From NCBI GenBank assembly GCA_951802425.1, contig OX637796.1:2728001-2792000 (forward strand): a DNA stretch of 64,000 bases. The letters are read 5' to 3'. The stretch comes from Clavaria fumosa (taxonomy: Eukaryota; Basidiomycota; Agaricomycetes; Agaricales; Clavariaceae). Each line of letters opens with the position of its first letter. The stretch's first letter is position 1. Under the pieces are notes generated by a model, which worked only from the letters and a program-made list of their open reading frames with translations, was not told where the DNA came from and did not search any database. Both the position numbers and the translations under genes were made by a program. Shown piece after piece: positions 34,843-43,779 of the stretch.

Positions 34843-36519
34843 ATGTACCACTATTATGCTTTGGCTATCTTAGTTCATCTTGCTCTCGCGCATCAACATC
34901 ACGACTACCCCAAGCCCGGTCAGCATCCTACCCTTGCCACGTCGGACAGGGTTCAAGGCAGATGGCTTCAAAAGTATGGCAAGCAGTTCGATCTCCCATT
35001 TTCTGGCCCGCTGTCGTTCGGTCACATTCCCTACCAACGCTGCCTCGAGAATGAGTCCGCCTTGTTTGATATCGCCATCCTTGGCTTACCCTTCGGTAAA
35101 ACCGTTTAAGGCTTTTGAGAACCCAGTCCTATCATTTCCTTGATCATGTTTCGTAGACACAAGCGTCACTTACAGACCTGGGGCACGGTTTGGACCCTAC
35201 GCCATCCGTTCAGGGAGTAGAAGAATATCGGCAAGCTGGAGCCATTCGTTGGCCTGGATGCATGACCCTTTCGCGCAGGGTCATCACATCCTGGATTGCG
35301 GTGATGTAGCTCTAACTCACCATTTGATCTCTCACTGTGCCTGACAATGTTCAAGGTTCCGATCACCCCTTTTGATAACCGCTTCGCCATTGAGCAAATC
35401 GAAGTGGCATACTCTACGCTCCTGGCGAGGGCTCCGCCGAGCGACTGTCATTACACGTCTCTTCTTGCCAAGGATGGAGCGGAGCACCCCCGCATCGTGA
35501 GGTGAGCAAGTTATATATCAGTAACAGGTCTGTTTCTAAACTGGTGATTCAAAATAGTCTCGGAGGCGACCACACCATTGTGCTTCCCATCCTTCGTTCT
35601 CTGCATGCAATTTATGGCCCAATATCTATCATACATTTCGACGCACATCTTGACACCTCCTACATTCAGATGGGGGAGACTACCCCCGTCACCCATGGCA
35701 ACTATTTCACCTTGGCGTATGCGGAAGGCCTTATGTCGAACACAAGTGTCCACGCCGGCACCAGAGGCAAAGTTGCTGTAAGCGTGACGCACTCCTTTCT
35801 GTGCTGTGTACCGCACGTCTCATCGGGCTTCACGTGTCGTTTCGCGCTCCGTTTGATCTAGGGGGTCTCGGAGATTGACCATGACCAGGCTGTCGGCTTT
35901 GAGTTGATCTCGACGGACGACTTGGATGACGTGGGCATTCCTGAGATCATCCGACGTATTCGCGCCCGCGTTGGTGACTCGGTTACGTATCTTAGGCATG
36001 TGATCTCCCGAAAGTCCTCTAGTTCCCTTAGAGTCCTGATCTCACGATTCTGAGCAGCTTGGATATTGATGTACTCGGTGGGTTCATTGCTTTTCTTCAT
36101 GCTACCTTTTGTACTAAACATGTATGCTTGTGGGTTTTCAAGACCCTGCCTTTGCACCAGCCAGTCAGTGATAGCGGTGGTAAATTTGCGCAGAACAAAG
36201 ACTCAATTTCCTTCCTCAGCTGGCACACCCGAAGCCGGAGGATGGACCATGCGTGAAGTCAAGCGAATTCTCCGTGGCCTCAAGGGTCTCAATGTGGTGT
36301 AAGGATGACCTTGATGACTACGCCGCCTACTTAACCCTTCCAGCGGAGCAGATGTCGTCGAGGTTGCCCCAGCGTATGATCACGGTCAGTTCGTGTTTTC
36401 TCTATCTCCGCCACACCTATCTTCACGGCAGCGGTTCCAGCCGATATTACTGGCATCGCCGCCGCAGACTTGGTTCACGATTTGCTTTCGCTGTTCACAG
36501 CAACACCTGCGACGTAGAT
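34843..36519 (+). CDS. Second agmatinase-type copy, in frame but divergent
   Basis: Exon by exon this is the inverted copy of the gene at 23685-25380, with the same start (MYHYYALAILVHLALA), the same GC-AG intron (35996-36057) and the same 21-nt exon (36143-36163). I find no frameshift. It has lost two codons next to a metal motif (IIHFDAHLDTS instead of DTW with following residues) and changes HAGIRC to HAGTRG. The DAHLD, GGDHT and SLDIDVLDP ligands are still present. It may be a young paralog or an early pseudogene. The stop is at 36517-36519, 12 bases before the fusion point in block B. Confidence 0.6.
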
Positions 36520-36531
36520 AGCGTTGGTGCA

Positions 36532-37194
36532 GGCAATGTAATTGCCAAATTTGGCCAGCAGTTTCCGCCGCTCGAGTGTAAAGGGTTACAGTATTTCTAT
36601 TTGGGTTTGCTAGTGCCCTGTGTCATAAGGCTAGGCTCCGAGACCCTTGATAGCTTCAACCAGTCTGCAGTGTGTCGACAGATAGGTGCAATAAATACTA
36701 CCAATTATTTGTTCTGAGCGCTCTCGAGGGCCAACGGGTCGCTGGCGGGGCGTATGTAGTGGAAGATTCGGACCAAGAACCGCCGCTCCCCTCTTTCCTC
36801 TGCCTTGGAAACGGACAGGTATAGGCGATGACGGCACCCTTTACTGTGCTGATGTGAGTGATCCTATCGAGCTGAAATTTCCTTACTATATCATGTTTAC
36901 GATATGGGTCATTGAATCTGACGGACGAGCACATGCCTTGAAGTTCAAGTCATTCGTGCCGCGTAGACTTTGTGGCTCAGATGCGATGTAGATTCAGAAG
37001 AAATTCCCAAAACGCACCCTCGTTGCTGGTACCGTCAGGAAAGGGAGCTCGATGAGGTGGATTGACTGACTAGTGATTGCCCAAAGGTTACAAGAGTTTG
37101 GATTAGAGTACAACGCTACTATAGCATGCAGGAAAGCGGCCTCACGAATCTAGTTTCAAAAGCTTCTCAAGAAAATTCTGACCTAGTGCAACGT
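36532..37194. other. Block B copy of the unrecognised stretch after the disordered-protein gene
   Basis: Reverse complement of roughly 18858-19496, with small indels. Any tiny gene there is truncated here by the fusion at 36531. No coding support of its own. Confidence 0.6.
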
Positions 37195-39636
37195 TCACGC
37201 ATGAGCTCTCCCCTTACTCAAACGATTCCTCACATTCTTCGAAGCACCATCACCTGCCACGTACTGTACGGGTTCTCCGATCGAGTCGAATGGCGCTTGA
37301 GGCAGGTCGCTTTTGCGCACCTTCTTCCGGAACACATTTCTCCCCTGGTTAGCGATCGGAATATGTTGAGCAACCGTCTTGTGCTCCCTCGGCTCGAAAG
37401 ACGCGACTGGGAGACCGAGCTGGTCCCGCTGCTGATGCAGCAGGGGCGGCATCGTGAGTTGCTTCGGGACGTGCTGACGTGGTGGATGAGACCCGCGATA
37501 GGAATCTGAATATGCGCTGCTAGAGTACGAGCCGGAGTCAGAACTATATGGAAGGGATCGGCCTTGTTCTGATGGGGGCGAGCGCGGAAAGCGTGAGTCC
37601 GAGGTAGTGTCCAAGACGCTAGTGTAGGCAGGAGCCTGACGATGTTCTGAAACTTCATAATTCCCATCAGAAGACCCAGGAATTCCCTCTGGGCTACGCG
37701 CTGACGATGATATGCGCCATCACCATTGTTCTGAGGATACGAGAATTGGGAGGGCTGACTCAATGATTCTGCGGGACGGAGCTGGGGCGGTGGGCGATGT
37801 TGCGGATGCTGCGAATATGCTGATGGCGGCATGAGTTGTCCTGGTTGTACCCCGACTAGCGTCTCATTGACCACCTCATTGCGCCGATGGTCGTACGGCT
37901 GAGACTGAAACAAGACATTTAGCCTCAGCGACTCCACTCTGAGAGGTAGTACTTACCACAGATGGCGCGGAGGATGTGATAGCCTCGTATCTGCCAGCGT
38001 TGTGCCAGGTAAGATTAAATGGGTCACTTTCATCCAGCTTATCAATCCGATCAAGGTTGAGGTTGCGCCGCCCGTAAGGGTGAACGGGAAGGTCGTGGGT
38101 GACGGTCGCAGGGCGAAGGGCAAGTGGAGGGCGGTGAGACTGGTGCAATTCTGGCGCTAATTCCTGCTTGTGCTCCATTGCAGGGCGGTTGTTCTGCTTT
38201 GGGGCATAAGAACCGTCGTAATTACGACCATGCTCGTCCTGGTCGCGCTGTGGTGTATCCTCGCGTTCAAGATGGTGTGAAAAGTGCTCGCTATCGACGG
38301 TAGTTCATATTGGAGGTGTTGAGTTGCAGATACATGCCCAGAGTCGACAGGCCGGCGGCCGTGGTAGGCATCATCGTCAGGGGTGCGATGGGCTCGTCCA
38401 GGATCTCTTGGGAAAAAATCGTCTCGTTGAGAGTGGCGAGGGGCTCGCTGTTCATATTCGTTACTTTGTGGGTCGTATTGCGGCGCTGCAGTGGCTGGCC
38501 CGCGCTGGTGTTGAACTGGAGCGTCGTCATGGTAGGAATGCATATCTCGGTTTTCGAATTTGCGTTGATGGCGTTCATAATAATCCCCCCGTTGAATGTC
38601 GCGACGGTCTTCATACACAAGGGTATTGTGCGGGGGTATCTGATCTACAACTGATGAAAGCGTGGCGTGGTGTTGCTCTGATATATCACGTTGTGCCCTG
38701 TCCACTTGATCGCCAGCGCTGGTATTCAGGACAGAGGATGGGTGACGGTTTTCTGATGCAGGAGGGTATTGAACTATGCATGTATCGGCGTGTGTATAGG
38801 ACGACGAATGACGGTCCGGAGAGTTGGTATAATCGCCATTTTGTCCCTTACGGGTGTCGGTGTCGTCGCGGAGATCCTTATCTTTCGCGTCATTCCTTCG
38901 CGATTTTCCAGACGAGCGACGGCCCCGATGGCGAGAATGGCGCAACGTATCTTCACCATCGTGGTGCCGCTCTTTGTGCTGACGAGAGCCTTCTCGGGAA
39001 GAAGGTATTGCAGAGGAATCATATGTGAGTGAAGGAGGGTGGATGGCATATACATGAAAGGGAGGTGACGAATCAGATGATTGGGAGCCTGACGAGCCTT
39101 CGGAAAGAAGAGACGTAGAGACGGGCGACGCAGTAATTGGAGATGGAGCGTCATACATGCCGCCGTATTGACGCAAATCATGTCTCGGTTGCGGAGACCC
39201 GCGGCCTGGGGCCTTGATAATGTAGACAGTGTCAGACTCTATCGGGCGCTTCGGTGAGTGTTTGGGCGGGCGTGATTGAGGATGCTCAGCGCGCTGCGTT
39301 GATTGCTGGGGTTGTAAGTAGGAAGGAAGACGAGTTCGACGCTGTCCACCTGGGCGCAAAAGATGTTCCGGTCCAGATGTGTCATAGGGATTCAGGCGGG
39401 GGTCGGACGAGAAGGCAGGGTCCGTTAGTAGGTTGGCAGAGGGGGGTTTGTACCAGGACCGGATGCATTGGTGAAGTTGACTCGTCAGAGTCAGAGCCCA
39501 TATAAGAAATGTCCGAGTGGCCTCGAGGCAATACTGCACTTGGTTCGTCACCTTGAATGTGATTGACGCCGGGAGATACATCTTGAGCGGCTTCAATGCC
39601 GATGTAAGCGTCTTGCGAGTTGGAGAACTCCATCAT
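37195..39636 (-). pseudogene. Frameshifted inverted copy of the disordered-protein gene
   Basis: Compared with the intact gene at 16403-18857, this copy carries a 2-nt deletion shortly after the codons for STSPMHP (near 39465), which truncates the frame after about 80 codons. It also has a 1-nt deletion near 38297 and another 1-nt deletion near 37668 (after QREFLGL), plus in-frame losses. The start, the splice signals and the C-terminal part (RNVFRKKVRKSDLPQAPFDS) are still recognisable, so decay is recent. Confidence 0.9.
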
Positions 39637-39862
39637 GATGTTAGTGTCCTTGAAAAACGCTGGCGTTCGCAGCTACTTTTGGTACGAAGGACCTCGGGAA
39701 GCGCATGGAGAACGAAAGGCGGAAGAAATCAGGGTAGCAACCAAGACAGCGTTCAGCGTTTGAGGCTCATGGACCATCAACGCGAGCCCCGCCAGTCACA
39801 CAGCCACACACACGCACAAGTTGGTCAGCGCTTGAATATCCTAACGCCTGGTCTGCACACTC
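39637..39862. promoter_or_regulatory. Duplicated sld2-type promoter now in front of SF3B4
   Basis: 39637-39819 matches the reverse complement of the sld2/disordered-gene promoter (16199-16402), including GCCCCGCCAGTCACACAGCC, but lacks about 25 bp. Homology stops 43 bp before the SF3B4 start codon. SF3B4 therefore occupies the place that sld2 has in block A. Confidence 0.7.
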
Positions 39863-40935
39863 ATGTCGCGTCCTCAAGACGATAGGAACCAAGAAGCGAC
39901 GGTCTATCTGGGCAATCTTGACGAACGATGCACGGACGCATTAATCTGGGAGCTGATGCTTCAAGCCGGTCCCGTAGGTTCGTATCTTATTAGTCTGAAG
40001 CTGCCCACGTACTGACGCATTCATTTCAAGTCAACGTTCATCTTCCTAAAGATCGTATATCTATGGCTCATCAAGGATACGGGTTCTGCGAATTTTTGAC
40101 CGAAGAAGACGCCGAATACGCATGCAAGATTATGAACCAAATCAAGCTATGGGGGAAACCCATACGGGTGAACAAGGTACGCTTCCAGCATTCTTGATCC
40201 AAGATAATAATACATCTTTTCCGTCGCAGGCATCTTCGGATAAGAAACAACTTGACGTTGGAGCCAATCTTTTCATTGGAAATCTAGACGAGAATGTGGA
40301 CGAGCGTTTGTTGTACGACACGTTTACCGCATTCGGCATCATGGCAACTACAGCTAAGGTATGAGGAGCTTGTCATCGCTGATGGTGTTCCTGATCCCGC
40401 GTAGGTTGCCCGCGACCCCAGTGTCGGGAAATCGAAAGGTTATGGGTTCGTATCATACACGGACTTTGAATCTTCTGATGCGGCTATTGAGTCCATGAAT
40501 GGGCAATTCCTCATGAACAAAGCTATCACGGTGCAATACGCATTCAAAAAAGATGGCAAAGGCGAGCGGCACGGCACCTCTGCAGAGCGACTCCTCGCCG
40601 CCCAGGCGCGCAAAAACAATGCCCTCCCAGTCATGGCGCGGCCGCCTCCGGCGCCTATGGGACTTGCATTCGGCGCGCGACCCCCCATACCAGTATACCA
40701 GGGCTCCTATCAGGGTCAGTTCGCGGGAGCCCTGGCGCAGCCTCCCCCTCCTCCTGGCTTTACGCCACAACAGACGGTAATGCCAATGGCGGGAGTGCCG
40801 ATGGGCATGCATCCTCCTCCCCCTGCCATGCCCATGTTCAATCCTCAAGCCGGTTTCCCAATGGGCCCTCCTCAGGGGATGGCCATGATGCCGCCTCCAC
40901 CTCCGTCGCCCATGGCAGTTCCTCCGCAGTTCTAG
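39863..40935 (+). CDS. SF3B4: Splicing factor 3b subunit 4 (SF3B4/SAP49/Hsh49)
   Basis: SF3B4 is the two-RRM subunit of the U2 snRNP SF3b complex, which helps fix U2 near the branch point. RRM1: [20 protein letters not shown], then [23 protein letters not shown]2: [20 protein letters not shown], then [20 protein letters not shown]. The conserved connector [20 protein letters not shown] and [13 protein letters not shown] follow, then a Pro/Met/Gly-rich tail typical of the family, ending SPMAVPPQF. Introns near 39977, 40177 and 40360 have GT-AG borders, so the gene is not a retrocopy. Both flanks are duplication breakpoints: one 43 bp before the ATG and one a single base after the stop codon. 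Confidence 0.95.
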
Positions 40936-40936
40936 T

Positions 40937-41093
40937 CGTATGATCACGGTCAGTTCGTGTTTTCTCTATCTCCGCCACACCTATCTTCACGGCAGCGGTT
41001 CCAGCCGATATTACTGGCTTCGCCGCCGCAGACTTGGTTCACGATTTGCTTTCGCTGTTCACAGCGACACCTGCGACGTAGATAGCGTTGGTG
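40937..41093 (+). pseudogene. 3' fragment of the agmatinase gene in block C
   Basis: Starting at CGTATGATCACGG, this repeats the last intron and the final exon of agmatinase up to and beyond the stop (GACGTAG). The upstream exons are absent. It marks the ancestral convergent arrangement of agmatinase and DCAF11. Confidence 0.88.
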
Positions 41094-41334
41094 ACTGACC
41101 GTACAAAATGCGCGAAGAGAATCGGGTTGCTCCTGATGGTATTTCAACGCTTTCGGGTTGGCAAGCTTTCGTTGTATGTCTAAATGTCGTAGCCGCTAGA
41201 ATTCACTGCAGACTTGCTTTGCGAAGGGTCCGGCGCTCGCACTTTCACGTATTGCATTGCAAGTGCAAAGGTACTATCCATATGTCTTGTATAATACATC
41301 CATACAGCGATTAACTTATCCAGCCATCCGAGAG

Positions 41335-43593
41335 TCAACTCCCTCGGGGCCTTCTCGTTCGTTCTGCGGCTTCCGAGGTCTGCTTCTCCACCCAATCCTC
41401 GAGCTGGTGCGTGGTTTTCGAAAGCCCCTTCCACTCGTGCCTGGCAACAAGGCCGGGCAAAGAGTAGTCGCCGCTGGCCGCACTCATCAAGACGGGTTCC
41501 TTGTCCCCCGCGTCAGTCCAAACAACCGGAATAACGCGTGAAAAAGCGTACCTGCGGGCTCCAGCTCACGTCTCGCACGCGCGGCGGGTGGCGGTCCCTT
41601 CGATGACGGTGCGCGCGGCCAGAGGCCATGGGCACAGCCTTGGAATTATTCAATATCTGCACGACTTGTCCGTCCAACGACCAAATCTGTCCGTAACATG
41701 AGAGACGATTGGCTAGGTAGCGAACAAACTCACATGAATTCGACCGTCTGCTGATCCTGAGTATATATATTGAGAACCTGTCATTTCAGCAGGACTGAAA
41801 TAGCAGCGTATCAAGGTTCGCGCAATTTTATGACCGCGGTAGGTCGTCACGCTGCAGTCTCGGGGATGCGAAGTACGCCTGTGCTCTGGGTAAGCGTGGA
41901 CCCTGACATCGTCGTCAAGCTAACTTAGCGACTCCAAGCTCGAAGAAGGGGTTTACCGATAGTCAAATGAGGGCAGTTGGTAGCTTTCAAGTTTAATGGT
42001 CTCGAAAGCTTCACTAGAGCACATCTTGCGTAAGTCCCACAGCTTCAAGGCTTGGTCCTTGCCGTTTGATATCAAGTATCGCCCATCCCCTTTAGGGGAA
42101 ACGCATGTGATTCCTTCTACGTGACCGACAAGCACTCCAGAGGGCTTGGCGGCTCCTCGGAGGGAGCGACGGTCCCTGTTCATGAGGTCAGCAACACAAA
42201 AGAGGGCAGCAACCTGATGCTTATCGCACCAAACTTTGATGAATGTGTCGTCTGACGCACTGACGAGAACGTTCCCAGAAGCAGTATCAGCCCAACAGCA
42301 ACTGTTAACATCGTCGTCGTGTGCATGTATCTTGACTGCTCTGCGATTGGCTAATAGGTCGTACACTAGCCGACAGATTTTGATTATATTCCTCGATCGT
42401 GTAGGGGCTTGCATGTCTACTCACCAAAAATTTTGCCGCTTCCTCCTGCTATCGCTTCCTTTCCGTCCGCGGAAAAGCGACAACTCCATATTTCACACCC
42501 ATCCCGTAGGCTTTCTATGCTACGGGGGTCGTCGAAATGAAGGGGTATTTGGACAGGATTTGCCTCCCGTGTGTTTGTCATGTAAACAGTGGGACTCTGT
42601 CAGGAATTAGGATATGATCTATAGTCTCGCGCCGCAGGACTTGTAGAACACACCAGAGTGGAGTAAATCATCCTGCGAGCAGAAAGGCACTGTCAGAAAA
42701 GGATGATGAGACACGGGGAAGTAACCTCTCGTTATCCGGACTCAGGTGTGAATCGGTAATCGTCCATTGTCCCAAGCTCCCGCATATGCTGTTGATTGGT
42801 TTCATTGTCGTCAGGTGGCCATGGGATTGAGCCCGAGCTATCCTCGGACTCTCCGAAATCTGTGGTTCGGTCATGTCATACAGGTGCAAACGAAAGTCTT
42901 GAAGAGATCAGGAGTTCATTCCTTGCTTCCGAAGACAGCTAATCCTGACCTTGACAGCAAGTGTAATATATAGAGGCATCTGGCGGACATTCCAAACGTT
43001 AGCTTTGCGAAAGGAAATGAGTAGCAAAATGACCTGAAGAGAATTGTCCACAGTAGACTGAGCTCGAGTAGGATGCAACAATCGCGCCGTCCGTATTAGG
43101 GACGAGATTCTGGTCCACTATATTAGTTACTGATAGCGAGGTTCGAGGGGCCACATACACTTGCTATGTCCTGCTTGTAAGTCGTCACACTGGGTCGAAC
43201 CCTGTCGTTGAGATACATTGCTGCATTGAAAGTGGTTCGCCGAGTCCGCAATTTACTGGCCACTGGACCAAAGTCTCCGCTCATAAGCAGCTCTGAGCCG
43301 GCTGGCTGTAACGGGCTTTGCTCGGGGTCGTCCGGCTCCTCTTCTTCCATGGCTTCATGATCTGTGTCTTCCAAATTGTCCGCAAAATCGAGATAGTCAT
43401 CAATAGAGCCACTAAACAAGCCGAGTCGGCTCAGCATCGACAGCGACAATGTGGACTCATGGGAGGCCGGAAGGCGTGGATTTGTTCCGAGTCGTATCCC
43501 GACTTGCCATGGCGCCCCGTTACGGAAGCGAAATGTGACACGATTTTCGTACGAGCCCGCTCCCTCAGTCTCAAGGTTGTGGTCGTCTTCCAT
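41335..43593 (-). CDS. DCAF11/WDR23-like WD40 protein, intact copy
   Basis: DCAF11 homologs (LEC14B in plants) are WD40 substrate receptors of CUL4-DDB1 ubiquitin ligases. Exon 1 (43593 downwards) encodes a leader with TLSLSMLSRLGLFSGSIDDY and KLRTRRTTFNAAMYLNDRVR. Later exons read VPNTDGAIVASYSSSVYCGQ, LHLYDMTEPQI, IWSCRFSADGKEAIAGGSG, DDDVNSCCWADTASGNVLVS, GHVEGITCVSPKGDGRYLIS, TYRGHKIARTLIRCYFSPAE and YIYSGSADGRIHIWSLDGQV. The end is LEDWVEKQTSEAAERTR and the stop at 41335-41337. No frameshift is seen. The 3' two-thirds is shared with the pseudogene in block A; the 5' part is unique. It is divergent from the TBL1-like gene (186 bp). Confidence 0.88.
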
Positions 43594-43779
43594 GGCAAAG
43601 ATGGCTTGCCGTGAAGAGCTGGACGCGATAAAGCAGACCAGTCAGCAATTGGCCGACAATGCCGGCCCGGAATGCACAAAGGGGCAATCGTAATCCACGT
43701 GACTTCTGTCTATATAGTCACGTGACCATCCTGGCGGGAAATTCTTCTCATTCGATCTTGGTCTTCGAATGCCATTGCC
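43594..43779. promoter_or_regulatory. Divergent promoter of DCAF11-like and TBL1-like genes
   Basis: Only 186 bp separate two start codons. Two CACGTGA sequences occur (43696-43703 and 43720-43727 regions: TCCACGTGACT and GTCACGTGACC), the second palindromic (GTCACGTGAC). They are good candidates for an E-box/bHLH-type site shared by both genes. Confidence 0.6.

Larger units (their letters stand above)
33924..39819. repeat. Block B: inverted, internally deleted copy of block A
   Basis: 33924-36531 is the reverse complement of 26368-23673, and 36532-39819 of 19496-16199. The junction at 36531/36532 fuses agmatinase 3' sequence (GCGTTGGTG) directly to sequence 4.2 kb away in block A (CAGGCAATG). 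The CAP gene, the hypothetical gene and the WDR23 copy of block A are thus absent from this copy. Confidence 0.93.

Noticed and set aside
39863..40935. SF3B4 as a retrotransposed gene
   Set aside because: It retains at least three spliceosomal introns and has no poly-A tract after the stop.
33880..42494. The 48-bp direct repeats at both ends as target-site duplications or terminal repeats of a giant transposon
   Set aside because: The repeat is DCAF11 coding sequence, no transposase or captain-like recombinase gene is visible inside, and the interior is explained as copies of neighbouring genes.
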